From positions 124,001 to 188,000 of the forward strand of contig JBGAOY010000003.1 in the NCBI GenBank assembly GCA_044221555.1: 64,000 nucleotides of DNA. The letters are read 5' to 3'. The stretch's first letter is position 1. Each line of letters begins with the position of its first letter. The notes beneath the pieces are model-generated. The model was not told the DNA's origin and ran no database searches. It saw only the letters and a program-made list of their open reading frames with translations. A program made the position numbers and the translations under genes. The stretch comes from JAEUJM01 sp044221555. GTDB taxonomy: Bacteria > Actinomycetota > Acidimicrobiia > Acidimicrobiales > DATDAH01. Below are positions 39,220 through 48,004 of the stretch, one piece after another.

Positions 39220-41103
39220 TCAGGTCACGCGGACCCTGATCCGAACGGCGTCCTTGGCGGGTGCCGCCCGTGGCTGCGCCCGGAGGACGAGGTCGGTCAC
39301 CAGGCCACGGGGGGCGCTGCTGGTGAGGTCGATCTGCATGGCGATGGTGAACCGAGCGCCCGGTTCGAGCCGCGGCGTCGTGAACGTACGGTTGGTGATG
39401 GCGCCGGTGATCCTGACGTCGGACCGCCCGACGAAGTAGCGGACCCTGAGCTTGTCGCCCTGGGTGGACGAGCCGCCGACCACGAAGCGGTCGGCCACGC
39501 TCCCGTCGTTCTGGACCCGTACGTACACCGTCGCCTGCCCGCCCGGGTGGCGGTCGACCCGGACCGTCTGGCGGGTGGCGTCGTTGGTGTGGACGTCGTC
39601 GCCGACGAGCGGGCCGCCGGGCACGCGCACCGTGAGGTCTGGTTGGTGGCCCGCCGGAGCGCCGAGATCGACGGTGGGAAGTGCGTCGCCCATCTCGCCG
39701 GGCTGGCCGCCCCTCGCCGCCGTGTCCCCCAGGCCGAGCTGCCCGCTGGCGTTGTGCCCCCAGCATCGCACCGAGTCGTCATCGAGGGCCACGCAGGTGT
39801 GGTCGGTTCCGGCACTCACGGCCGCGACGGTTCGGCCGGCGCCGACGAGGACGGCCGGCAGGTGGTCACCCATCTCGGCGGGCTCGTCGCCCCGGGTGTC
39901 CCTGTCGCCCTGACCGAGCTGCCCGGAGTCGTTATCGCCCCAGCACTTGACGGTGCCGTCGTCGAGCACGGCGCAGCTGTGCTCACCTCGCGTGGCCGAG
40001 GCGACCGCCACCGCGGTGCGCCCGGTGCCGAGCTCGACGGGTGGGAGGTCGTCACCCATGTCGCCGGGCCCGTCGCCCCGGTTGTCGTGGTCGCCGAGGC
40101 CGAGCTCCCCGAACGCGTTGTACCCCCAGCACCTGACCGTGGCGTCGTCGAGGATCGCGCAGTTCTGTCCGGCGAAGCTGCCGGTCGAGAGCGCAGCGGC
40201 GGTTCGCCCCGTGCCGAGGTCGACGGTGGGGAGTGCGTCGCCCATCTCGCCGGGCTGGTCACCCCGATCGATGTCGTCGCCCAGGCCCAGCTGGCCCCGC
40301 CAGCCGTCGCCCCAACACTTGACCGCGCCGTCGTCGAGGATCACGCAGGTGTGGTGGGTGCCGGCCGCGACGGCCGTGGCCGTCCTGGCGGTGCCGAGGT
40401 CGACCGTGGGCAGCCGATCGCCCATGTCGCGTGGGTGGTCCCGATCGCGGCGGTCGCCGAGGCCGAGCTGGCCCTGCTCGTTGTCGCCCCAGCACTTCAG
40501 GGACCCGTCGTCGAGGATGGCGCAGGTGTGGTTGACGCCCGCGCTGACCGCGACAGCGTGGCGGCCGGTTCCCAGGTCGACCGCCGGGAGGCCGTCACCC
40601 ATGTCGGTGGGATCGACGCCCCAGTCCCGCCCGTCGCCGGTGCCGATGCCCAACTGGCCGTTGTCGTTGTCGCCCCAGCACTTCAGGGCGGCGTCGTCGA
40701 GGATCGCACACGTGTGGTTCCCACCGGCATCGATCGACGTGACGACGTGCCCCGCGCCCAGATCGACGGGCGGCAGGTCGTCACCCATCTCGTCGGGGTC
40801 GTCCCCCCGCGGGGCCTGGTCGCCCTGCCCCAACTGCCCACTGGAGTTCGCCCCCCAGCACTTGAGGGTGGCATCGAAGACCGCGCACGTGTGCAACTCG
40901 CCGGCGGTGAGCAGCAGTGGCGACGCCGTCGTGGCGGTGGTTGCTCCCGCCGACGGGAGGGTCGGCGAGGCCGACAGTGCCGCGATCGCCGAGGCCGCGG
41001 CGATCAGGGCGAGGGCCATGCCGACGAGCGGCACCGGCACCGTCCGCCGGTGCGTGCCGGCAGGGCCGTCCGCGCTCCAGCCCACGCCGGCGGACCTGCC
41101 CAT
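39220..41103 (-). CDS. Secreted RCC1-repeat beta-propeller protein
   Basis: 627 residues. An N-terminal hydrophobic segment (VPLVGMALALIAAASAIAALSA, about 24-45) acts as signal peptide. About seven RCC1-like blades follow, each with the pattern H-T-C-A-I-L-D-D-G, K-C-W-G-D-N and G-Q-L-G-L-G-D. Two Cys per blade suggest disulfides outside the cell. The C-terminal ~160 residues (PDLTVRVPGGPLVGDD to the end) form a separate beta domain (QATVYVRVQNDGSVADRFVV) like those in surface proteins. Start ATG 41103 has CACAAT six bases upstream, so the mRNA is leaderless. A carbohydrate- or protein-binding surface role is inference. Confidence 0.85.
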   Translation of the reverse strand: MGRSAGVGWSADGPAGTHRRTVPVPLVGMALALIAAASAIAALSASPTLPSAGATTATTASPLLLTAGELHTCAVFDATLKCWGANSSGQLGQGDQAPRGDDPDEMGDDLPPVDLGAGHVVTSIDAGGNHTCAILDDAALKCWGDNDNGQLGIGTGDGRDWGVDPTDMGDGLPAVDLGTGRHAVAVSAGVNHTCAILDDGSLKCWGDNEQGQLGLGDRRDRDHPRDMGDRLPTVDLGTARTATAVAAGTHHTCVILDDGAVKCWGDGWRGQLGLGDDIDRGDQPGEMGDALPTVDLGTGRTAAALSTGSFAGQNCAILDDATVRCWGYNAFGELGLGDHDNRGDGPGDMGDDLPPVELGTGRTAVAVASATRGEHSCAVLDDGTVKCWGDNDSGQLGQGDRDTRGDEPAEMGDHLPAVLVGAGRTVAAVSAGTDHTCVALDDDSVRCWGHNASGQLGLGDTAARGGQPGEMGDALPTVDLGAPAGHQPDLTVRVPGGPLVGDDVHTNDATRQTVRVDRHPGGQATVYVRVQNDGSVADRFVVGGSSTQGDKLRVRYFVGRSDVRITGAITNRTFTTPRLEPGARFTIAMQIDLTSSAPRGLVTDLVLRAQPRAAPAKDAVRIRVRVT

Positions 41104-41109
41104 CCCGTG

Positions 41110-41115
41110 ATTGTG
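41110..41115 (-). promoter_or_regulatory. Candidate -10 box CACAAT of a leaderless gene
   Basis: On the minus strand CACAAT ends six bases before ATG 41103 (spacer CACGGG). The same hexamer and spacing occur before the AlaX gene. Confidence 0.45.
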
Positions 41116-41147
41116 ACACCCCCGACGCAGTCGGGGCACCCACGGCG

Positions 41148-41153
41148 TAGGTT
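41148..41153 (+). promoter_or_regulatory. Candidate -10 box TAGGTT for the flavoprotein gene
   Basis: TAGGTT lies 86 bases before ATG 41240. The resulting leader contains the ribosome-binding site AAGGAGGG. No clear -35 box is visible. Confidence 0.3.
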
Positions 41154-41239
41154 GTCGAGGCTGCGCACCGGAGCGGAGCAGCGCCGAGTGCGTGACCCGG
41201 ATGGCGACGCCGTCCCGACGAAGGAGGGACCAAGCAAGC

Positions 41240-42580
41240 ATGCGCCTCGTGGTCATCGGTGGGAACGCGGGCGGGATGACCGCGCTGAGCCAGGTGCGCC
41301 GCCGCCGTCGCGACATCGAGATCGTGGCCCTCGAGAAGGGCGACTGGACGAGCTACTCGTCGTGCGGCATCCCGTACCTCGTGGCCGGCGACGTGGACGA
41401 CGTGGACGACCTGATCGCGCGGCGGCCCCAGCAGTTCCGCGACAAGTTGCTGGTCGACGTCCGCGTGCGCCACGAGGTGACGTCGATCGACCTCGACCAC
41501 CGCCAACTCGAGGTGCGCGACCACGTGCACGGCCGCACCCTCAAGATGGGCTTCGACGAGTTGTTGCTCGCCACGGGTGCCACGCCGATCCGCCCCGACC
41601 TGCCCGGCATCCGCTCGCCCGAGGTGCACGGTGTCCAGACCCTGGCCGACGCAACCGTCCTGCTCGACCATGCCGCCGCGATCGAATGTCGCCACGTGGT
41701 GGTCGTGGGCAGCGGCTACATCGGCCTGGAGATGGCCGAGGCCTTCCTGAAGCGCGGCGCGCAGGTGACGGTGGTCGAGGCCGCCGCGCAGCCGATGCAG
41801 ACGCTCGACGCCGACCTGGGGGCGAAGGTGGCCGAGGCATTGACCGGCGCCGGCGCCGAGTTGCGGCTCGGCACCTCGGTCGAGGGGTTCGAGCCGGGCA
41901 TGGTGCACACGTCCGGAGGGTCGATCCGGGCCGACCTGGTCGTCCTGGGCATCGGCGTGACCCCCAACACCGCGCTGGCGGGCGCGGCGGGGGTGCCCCT
42001 CGGGGTCAAGGGCGCCATCCGTGTCACGCCCCGCCAGCAGACCCACGCCGACGGGGTGTGGGCGGCGGGGGACTGCTGCGAGTCGTACCACCGCCTGTCC
42101 CGTGAATGGGTGCACATCGCCCTCGGCACCGTCGCCAACCGCCAGAGCCGGGTGGCGGGCATCAACATCGGGGGCGGCGCAGCGTCGTTCCCCGGTGTGC
42201 TCGGCACCGCGGTCACCCGGATCTGCCAGACCGAGATCGGTCGCACCGGCCTCAACGAGCGTGAGGCGACGCAGGCCGGGCTCGACTACGTGGCCACCAC
42301 CATCGAAGCCACCAACCGGGCGGGCTACCTGCCCGAGGCCCGACCGATGACCGTGAAGATGCTGGCCGAGCGAGGCAGCGGCCGGCTGCTCGGGGCCCAG
42401 ATCGTGGGTGGCGACGGGGCCGCCAAGCGGATCGACGTGGTGGCCACCGCGTTGTGGAACGACATGAGCGTGCACGACATGGTCGACCTCGACCTCTCCT
42501 ACGCGCCGCCGCTGTCGCCCCTGTGGGACCCCGTCGTGGTGGCCGCCCGGCAAGCGGCGGCCGCGGTGGACGCCGGTTGA
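41240..42580 (+). CDS. CoA-disulfide reductase/NADH oxidase-like flavoprotein
   Basis: 446 residues of the pyridine-nucleotide disulfide reductase group. The FAD motif VVIGGNAGGMTAL is at the N-terminus, the single redox-active Cys is C42 in SYSSCGIPYLVAG, the NAD(P)H motif is VVVVGSGYIGLEMAE (about 154-168), and the second FAD motif is GVWAAGDCCES. A dimerisation domain completes it. The C42 environment is that of CoA-disulfide reductases and NADH oxidases, which keep CoA thiols reduced or remove O2. ATG 41240 follows AAGGAGGG. GlnD begins 13 bases after the stop. Confidence 0.88.
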   Translation: MRLVVIGGNAGGMTALSQVRRRRRDIEIVALEKGDWTSYSSCGIPYLVAGDVDDVDDLIARRPQQFRDKLLVDVRVRHEVTSIDLDHRQLEVRDHVHGRTLKMGFDELLLATGATPIRPDLPGIRSPEVHGVQTLADATVLLDHAAAIECRHVVVVGSGYIGLEMAEAFLKRGAQVTVVEAAAQPMQTLDADLGAKVAEALTGAGAELRLGTSVEGFEPGMVHTSGGSIRADLVVLGIGVTPNTALAGAAGVPLGVKGAIRVTPRQQTHADGVWAAGDCCESYHRLSREWVHIALGTVANRQSRVAGINIGGGAASFPGVLGTAVTRICQTEIGRTGLNEREATQAGLDYVATTIEATNRAGYLPEARPMTVKMLAERGSGRLLGAQIVGGDGAAKRIDVVATALWNDMSVHDMVDLDLSYAPPLSPLWDPVVVAARQAAAAVDAG

Positions 42581-42593
42581 GCGGGGCCGACCG

Positions 42594-44876
42594 GTGACCT
42601 TCCGCACCGATCGGGCCGCCCTCATCGCCGACGCGGGCCTGTCCGGTGCGGCGTGGTGCCGCGCCATGAGCGACCTGGTCGACAGCTGGGTGTCGTTCCT
42701 GTTCCAGCAGGCCGCCGACGCCACCCCTGGGGTGGCCCTGGTGGCCACCGGCGGGTACGGCCGCCGCGAGCTGGCGCCCCAGAGCGACCTCGACCTGCTG
42801 TTGCTGCACGACGGGCGGGCGGCGATCGGCGAGGTGGCCGACCAGCTCTGGTACCCCATCTGGGACGAGGGCATGAAGCTCGGCCATGCCGTGCGGACCC
42901 CGAAGGAGACGCTGTCGCTGGCCGCGGACGACCTCGACACGGCCACCACCCTGCTCCAGGTGCGGCACCTCGCCGGCGACCCCGCCCTCACCGGCGACGT
43001 GGCCGAGCGGGCCCTGGCCCAGTGGCGTAAGCGCCCCAAGAAGTGGCTCACCGCGCTGGGTGACGGGGTGCGGTCGCGTCACGCGCAGTACGGCGAGGTG
43101 GCGTTCCTGCTCGAGCCCGACCTGAAGGAGGGGCGCGGCGGGCTTCGTGACGTGCACGCCCTGCAGTGGGCCGATCGCATCAACCCCGTGCTGCACGAGG
43201 GCGACGAGCCGACCCTGCGCGGGGCCTACGACACCCTGCTCGACGTCCGGGTGGCGCTGCATCGCCAGTCGGGGCGGCCGGGCGACCGGTTGGCCCTCCA
43301 GGAACAGGACGGCATCGCACCCCGACTGGGCGACGCCGACGCCGACGTCCTCATGAAGCGCGTGGCCACGGCGGCCCGCACCATCGCCTGGATCAGCGAC
43401 GAGACCTGGGGTCGGGTCGCGTCGTCGCTGGCCGGGCCGCGGCGCCAGACCGCCGGGCGCGACCGGGTCGTCGACGAGGGCGTGGTGCTGCGGGACGGGG
43501 CGATCCACGTCACCGCCGATGCGTCGCCGGCGGCGGACCCGGCGCTGGTGCTGCGGGCGGCGAGGGCCGCGGCGCGACACGGCACGCGCATCGAGCGGGC
43601 GTCGTTGGGCCGGCTGGCGGCCGAGACACCGGCGTTCCCCGACCCGTGGCCCGCCGACGGGCGCGGGTTGTTGGCCGACGTGTTGCTGGCCGGCCCGCCC
43701 GCCATCGGTGTGTTCGAGTCGCTCGACCACACCGACCTGCTCACCCGGATCCTCCCCGAGTGGGAGCCGGTGCGCAGCCGACCGCAGCGCAACGCCTACC
43801 ACCGGTACACCGTCGACCGGCACCTCTGCGAGGCCGCGGCCGGCGCGGCGGCGCTGGCAGGGCAGGTCGAGCGACCCGACCTGCTCGTGATCGGCGCGCT
43901 GTTGCACGACATCGGCAAGGGCTACCCCGGCGACCACACCGAGGTGGGCCAGGAGATCGTGACCGCCATGGCCACCCGCATGGGCTACCCGCCCGCCGAC
44001 GTCGCCACCCTGGTGGCCATGGTCCGGCACCATCTCCTGCTGCCCGACGTGGCCACCCGGCGCGACCTCGCCGACGACGCCACCATCCAACGGGTCGCCG
44101 ACGAGGTCGGGTCGGTGGACACCCTGTACCTGCTGGCGGCGTTGACCGAGGCCGACTCCATCGCCACCGGCCCGGCGGCGTGGGGGGACTGGAAGGCCGG
44201 CCTGGTGGCTCAGTTGGTGTCGCGCACCGCGCACCTGCTGGGTGGCGGGGCGGGGGAGGAGCCACGGATCGCGCCGTTCCCCACGGACGAGCAGCGCGCG
44301 CTGATGGCCGCCGGCGAGCGCGCGGTGGTGGTCGACGGCGACACCGTCACCGTGGTGGCACCCGATCGCCCGGGTGTGTTCAGCCGCGTGGCGGGGGTGT
44401 TGGCCCTGAACGGGCTCGACGTGCTCGAGGCGGCAGCCGCCTCCGAGCACGGCATGGCCCTCAGCCGGTTCACCGTGGTCAGCAGCCTCGGGTCGGCGAT
44501 CAACTGGGAGCGGGTCCGCACCGACCTCGATCGGTCGTTGGACGGCCGGCTCGCGCTGTCGGCCCGTCTGGCCGAGCGGGCCAAGGCCTACGCCCGCCCC
44601 GGCGTGCCCACCCGCCGGCCCGAGGTGCGCTTCGACAACGACGCCACCCGCAAGGCGACGGTGATCGAGGTGCACGCGGCCGACGGCATCGGCGTGCTGA
44701 ACCGCATCACCCGGGCCCTGGCCGAGCTCGACCTCGACATCCGCACGGCGAAGGTGCAGACGCTGGGTGCCGAGGTGGTCGACGCGTTCTACGTCCTCGA
44801 CGCCACCGGGGCCAAGATCACCGACCCCGAGCACCAGGCCGAGATCCGCCGCGGCGTGCTGTTCGGGTTGCGGTAG
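42594..44876 (+). CDS. glnD: Bifunctional PII uridylyltransferase/uridylyl-removing enzyme
   Basis: 760 residues; GlnD is usually 750-900. The nucleotidyltransferase motif is GGYGRRELAPQSDLDLLLL (about 53-71) with D65 and D67 as metal ligands. The HD domain has LLHDIGKGYPGDH (about residue 440). Two C-terminal ACT domains begin near VTVVAPDRPGVFSRVAGVLALNG and VIEVHAADGIGVLNRITRAL. It senses glutamine and modifies the PII protein. No amtB or glnB/glnK is adjacent, unlike the usual actinobacterial arrangement. GTG start, possibly co-transcribed with the flavoprotein. Confidence 0.92.
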   Translation: MTFRTDRAALIADAGLSGAAWCRAMSDLVDSWVSFLFQQAADATPGVALVATGGYGRRELAPQSDLDLLLLHDGRAAIGEVADQLWYPIWDEGMKLGHAVRTPKETLSLAADDLDTATTLLQVRHLAGDPALTGDVAERALAQWRKRPKKWLTALGDGVRSRHAQYGEVAFLLEPDLKEGRGGLRDVHALQWADRINPVLHEGDEPTLRGAYDTLLDVRVALHRQSGRPGDRLALQEQDGIAPRLGDADADVLMKRVATAARTIAWISDETWGRVASSLAGPRRQTAGRDRVVDEGVVLRDGAIHVTADASPAADPALVLRAARAAARHGTRIERASLGRLAAETPAFPDPWPADGRGLLADVLLAGPPAIGVFESLDHTDLLTRILPEWEPVRSRPQRNAYHRYTVDRHLCEAAAGAAALAGQVERPDLLVIGALLHDIGKGYPGDHTEVGQEIVTAMATRMGYPPADVATLVAMVRHHLLLPDVATRRDLADDATIQRVADEVGSVDTLYLLAALTEADSIATGPAAWGDWKAGLVAQLVSRTAHLLGGGAGEEPRIAPFPTDEQRALMAAGERAVVVDGDTVTVVAPDRPGVFSRVAGVLALNGLDVLEAAAASEHGMALSRFTVVSSLGSAINWERVRTDLDRSLDGRLALSARLAERAKAYARPGVPTRRPEVRFDNDATRKATVIEVHAADGIGVLNRITRALAELDLDIRTAKVQTLGAEVVDAFYVLDATGAKITDPEHQAEIRRGVLFGLR

Positions 44877-44877
44877 G

Positions 44878-44883
44878 TAGCGT
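44878..44883 (+). promoter_or_regulatory. -10 box TAGCGT of a leaderless gene
   Basis: TAGCGT begins two bases after the glnD stop codon and ends seven bases before ATG 44891. Confidence 0.5.
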
Positions 44884-44890
44884 TCGTGCG

Positions 44891-45580
44891 ATGACGTCGC
44901 CGCCCCGCCACGCCGACCTGCTGCGCTGGAGCGAAGCGCTCGCCGCCATCGCCCGCACCGGCCTGGGGTTCACCCAGAGCCTCTACGAGCGTGAGCGCTT
45001 CGAGGAGGTGCTGGCGGTGGCGGCCGACATCCGGGCGGTGGCGGGCCACGAGTGGGACGCCGAGACCATCGCGGCCGAGTGGATGAAGCACGTGGGCGAC
45101 GGCGTGCCCGGCTACGTCACCCCCAAGGTCGCGGTCGGCGCCGTCGTCAGCAACGACAAGGACGAGATCCTCCTGGTGCAGCGGGCCGACTCGGGCATCT
45201 GGCTCTACCCCACGGGTTGGGCCGACGTCGGCTACTCGGCGTCCGAGATCGCGCTCAAGGAGGTGAAGGAGGAGACCGGCATCGACTGCGAGGTGATCCG
45301 GCCCATCGCCGTCCTCGACGGCATGCGCCTGGGGTTCACCCACGTGCCCCTGTACTCGCTGGTCTTCCAGTGCCGGGCCGTCGGGGGTGAGCTGGCGGCC
45401 CACCCGCTCGAGTGCCGGGACGTGGGCTGGTTCGCGGTCGACGCCCTGCCCGAGCCGCTCGCCGGCTTCGAGCTGTGGGGCCAGCACGTGTTCGCGGCCA
45501 TCCGCGGCGAGCCCGTCGAGGTGTTGTTCGACGCTCCCCGCCAGCCCCCCTGGCGCGGCGACCCCGAGGGCACCGGATGA
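44891..45580 (+). CDS. Nudix hydrolase with N-terminal helical domain
   Basis: 229 residues. The N-terminal ~65 residues (LLRWSEALAAIARTGLGFTQSLYERERFEEVL, read in parts) form the helical domain described as Nudix_hydro_N. The Nudix box is GYSASEIALKEVKEETGI (about 117-134); it starts with G and has the E-V-x-E-E core, with Lys replacing the usual Arg. Proteins of this layout cleave nucleoside-diphosphate-linked substrates such as ADP-ribose, CDP-choline or GDP-sugars. Leaderless start just after glnD. A 26-codon frame overlaps its stop. Confidence 0.84.
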   Translation: MTSPPRHADLLRWSEALAAIARTGLGFTQSLYERERFEEVLAVAADIRAVAGHEWDAETIAAEWMKHVGDGVPGYVTPKVAVGAVVSNDKDEILLVQRADSGIWLYPTGWADVGYSASEIALKEVKEETGIDCEVIRPIAVLDGMRLGFTHVPLYSLVFQCRAVGGELAAHPLECRDVGWFAVDALPEPLAGFELWGQHVFAAIRGEPVEVLFDAPRQPPWRGDPEGTG

Positions 45581-45657
45581 GCGCGGGCGCGTCGCCGGTC
45601 ACCGTCGGGGTGCGGTCCGGCGGGGCGGCCAGCGACGCGCCGCGAGCGGCGCGCTAG
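45577..45657 (+). CDS. Possible 26-codon ORF between Nudix and WS/DGAT genes
   Basis: The frame starts at an ATG overlapping the Nudix stop (ATGA) and ends in TAG immediately followed by ATG 45658. The peptide is MSAGASPVTVGVRSGGAASD plus six residues. The seamless stop-start joints on both sides suggest a coupling peptide. Composition is ordinary for non-coding GC-rich DNA, so this is uncertain. Confidence 0.25.
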   Translation: MSAGASPVTVGVRSGGAASDAPRAAR

Positions 45658-47070
45658 ATGGCCGATCTCGACCGCCTGTCGGGCCAGGATGCGCTGTTCC
45701 TGCAGGTGGAGGCCGACAACCAGCCGATGCACGTCGGCGGCGTGGCGATCTTCGACGGCGAGCCCTTCCGTGACGGCGACGGCCGGTTCCGGTTGGACGC
45801 CGTCAGAGCCAGTGTGGCGAGCCGTCTGCATCTCGTGCCCCGCTTCCGGCGCAAGCTGATGATGGTGCCGTTCGACCAGGGCCATCCCGTGTGGGTGGAC
45901 GATCCCGAGTTCGACGTGGCCAACCACGTGCGGCTGGCGACGGCGGCCCACCCCGGTGGTTGGGCCGAGTTGCGCCACGTGATGCAGCACTTGCAGGCCG
46001 TCCGCCTCGATCGGTCCCGACCCCTGTGGGAGCTGTGGTTCGTCGAAGGCCTCGAGCACGGTCGTGTGGCGATGATCCAGAAGACGCACCACTCCCTGAT
46101 CGACGGCGTGTCGGGCATCGACGTGGCCACGGTGCTGTTCGACCTCGAGCCCGATCCCGGCCCGGTCGAGGGTCCCGACTGGGAGCCGGAGCCGCCACCG
46201 GACGACGCGGTGTTGCTCGTCGACAGCATCACCCACCGCCTCACCGCGCCCACCGCCCTGCTGCGGTCGGCGGCCGAGGCCGTGCGCCACCCCGAGCAGG
46301 CCACCGAGGACCTGCTCGCCCGAACCGTCGAGGCCGGACGGGCGCTGCTCGCCGCGGCCCTGCCCCCGCCCACCACGCCGTGGAACACACCGATCGGGCC
46401 CACCCGACGCTACGAGGTGGCCCGGGTGTCGCTCGACCGGGCCAAGGCCGTCAAGGACGCGGTGGGGGCCTCGGTGAACGACGTGGTGCTGGCCCTCTGC
46501 GCCGGCGCGGTGCGCTCGTTCCTGCTGGCGCGCGGCGAGGACGTGGGCGAAGGGACGACCCTGCGCACGTTCGTCCCCGTGTCGCTCCGGGCCGACCACG
46601 AGCACCTGTCGCTCGGGAACCGGGTGTCGGGCATGCTCGCCGAGTTGCCGGTCGGTGAGCCCGACCCCGAGGCCCGCCTGCGTGAGGTGTGCCGGCAGAT
46701 GGCCGAGGTGAAGCAGAGCGGCCAGGCCGAGGCCGCCGACCGCGTGCTGGCGGTGGCCGATCTGGCCCCACCGGCGATGGTCGGCTTCGCCGCCCGGATG
46801 ATCGTGCGCCAGCGCACCGTGAACCTGGGGGTGACGAACGTGCCGGGCCCCCAGGTGCCGCTGTACTGCATGGGCGCGCGACTCCTCGAGGTGTTCCCCT
46901 ACGTGGGCATCTTCGAGCAGACCGGCCTGCTGATGGGGGTGATCTCGTACTGCGGCCAGCTGGGGTTCGGCATCACCGGTGACGGTGCCGCCATGGCCGA
47001 CCTCGACGTGTTGGCCCGGGCCATCGAGGACGAGGCCGACCTGCTCCACGCGGCCGTCGTCACCCGCTGA
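45658..47070 (+). CDS. WS/DGAT-family acyltransferase
   Basis: 470 residues, the standard length for wax ester synthase/diacylglycerol acyltransferases, which make storage triacylglycerol or wax esters from acyl-CoA. The catalytic motif is H144-H145-S-L-I-D149-G150. Other family motifs are RPLWELWFVEGLEHG before it, SVNDVVLALCAGAVR in the middle and VNLGVTNVPGPQVPLY near residue 393. No ribosome-binding site is visible; the start directly abuts the TAG of a short upstream frame. Storage-lipid synthesis is common in actinobacteria. Confidence 0.9.
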   Translation: MADLDRLSGQDALFLQVEADNQPMHVGGVAIFDGEPFRDGDGRFRLDAVRASVASRLHLVPRFRRKLMMVPFDQGHPVWVDDPEFDVANHVRLATAAHPGGWAELRHVMQHLQAVRLDRSRPLWELWFVEGLEHGRVAMIQKTHHSLIDGVSGIDVATVLFDLEPDPGPVEGPDWEPEPPPDDAVLLVDSITHRLTAPTALLRSAAEAVRHPEQATEDLLARTVEAGRALLAAALPPPTTPWNTPIGPTRRYEVARVSLDRAKAVKDAVGASVNDVVLALCAGAVRSFLLARGEDVGEGTTLRTFVPVSLRADHEHLSLGNRVSGMLAELPVGEPDPEARLREVCRQMAEVKQSGQAEAADRVLAVADLAPPAMVGFAARMIVRQRTVNLGVTNVPGPQVPLYCMGARLLEVFPYVGIFEQTGLLMGVISYCGQLGFGITGDGAAMADLDVLARAIEDEADLLHAAVVTR

Positions 47071-47082
47071 CCGCCGGCTGGT

Positions 47083-47098
47083 GCCACGCCCTCGTGGC
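47083..47098. terminator. Short hairpin between convergent genes
   Basis: GCCACG-CCCT-CGTGGC is a 6-bp perfect stem located between the convergent WS/DGAT and PAC2 genes. It is small and has no T-run. Confidence 0.35.
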
Positions 47099-47104
47099 TC
47101 GGGC

Positions 47105-47959
47105 TCAGGTGTCGCCGGTGGAGCGCAGGAAGCGCTCGACCTCTTCGACCAGTGAGCTGGCGTCGGTGAGGTCGTCGTCGTCGGCCTCGCCCGAGTCGTA
47201 GCGCTCTTCGAGCCCGGCGACGTAGCCGGCGGTCTCCTCGTCCTCGTTCACCAGTTGGTCGATCTGGCGCTCGTACTCGGCCGAGGCGATCTCGAGGTCG
47301 GTGGTGCCCAGCGACACGTCGAGCAGCTCGCAGGTGCGCTCGACGAGGGCCAGCGCCGCCTTGGGCGAGGGGGCGCCCGGCACGTAGGTGGGCACCGCCG
47401 CCCACAGCGATGCGGCCGGGATGCCCGCCCGGGCGCAGGCGTCCTGCAGCACGCCGACGATCCCGGTGGGCCCCTCGTAGTTCGAGCGGTTCAGGCCGAG
47501 GCGGTCGATCAGGTCGTCGTCGACCGCGGTGCCGATCACCGACACGGGCCGCGTGTGCGGCACCTCGGCCAGCAGGGCGCCCAGGGTGATGACCAGGCCG
47601 ACGTCCAAGGCCTGCGCGACCTCGGTGAGGTGGCCGCAGAAGGTGCGCCAGCGCAGCTGGGGCTCGGCGCCGCTGAGCAGGATGACGTCACGGTCGGTGC
47701 CGGGGATCGATCCGGCGGACAGCTCGTTGGTGGGCCACACGATCTCGCGCTGGTGGCCGTCGTCCAGGCGCACCCGGGGCCGAGTGCTGGTGAAGTCGAA
47801 GTAGTCCTCGGGGTCGATGTCGGCGAACGGGCGGGTGCCCCAGCGGCCGGCGAGGTAGCCGGTGGCGTAGGAGGCGGCGTCGCCGGCGTCGTTCCACCCC
47901 TCGAAGGCGCAGATCATCACGGGGCGGCGCAACCGGGGGCGTGCGGTCCAGCGCAGCAT
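47105..47959 (-). CDS. PAC2-family protein
   Basis: 284 residues. MICAFEGWNDAGDAASYATGYL (about 15-36) is the conserved N-terminal motif of the PAC2 (proteasome assembly chaperone-like) family, and VITLGALLAEVPHTRPVSVIGTA plus GPTGIVGVLQDACARAGIPAASLWAAVPTYV, read in parts, follow in order. The C-terminus is a Glu/Asp-rich helix. Actinobacteria carry proteasomes, but bacterial PAC2 proteins have no proven assembly role. Leaderless start: TAGCGT ends six bases before ATG 47959. Confidence 0.87.
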   Translation of the reverse strand: MLRWTARPRLRRPVMICAFEGWNDAGDAASYATGYLAGRWGTRPFADIDPEDYFDFTSTRPRVRLDDGHQREIVWPTNELSAGSIPGTDRDVILLSGAEPQLRWRTFCGHLTEVAQALDVGLVITLGALLAEVPHTRPVSVIGTAVDDDLIDRLGLNRSNYEGPTGIVGVLQDACARAGIPAASLWAAVPTYVPGAPSPKAALALVERTCELLDVSLGTTDLEIASAEYERQIDQLVNEDEETAGYVAGLEERYDSGEADDDDLTDASSLVEEVERFLRSTGDT

Positions 47960-47965
47960 CCACTC

Positions 47966-47971
47966 ACGCTA
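47966..47971 (-). promoter_or_regulatory. -10 box TAGCGT of a leaderless gene
   Basis: On the minus strand TAGCGT ends six bases before ATG 47959 (spacer GAGTGG). Confidence 0.55.
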
Positions 47972-48004
47972 TCCAGGGGGCGTGGCGGTGCCTCGCCACC
48001 CCCG

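Noticed and set aside
39547..42105. An 852-codon plus-strand frame across the RCC1 gene and the flavoprotein gene
   Set aside because: It is the reverse shadow of the regular RCC1 repeats and runs into another gene out of frame; its composition is repetitive and shows no fold.
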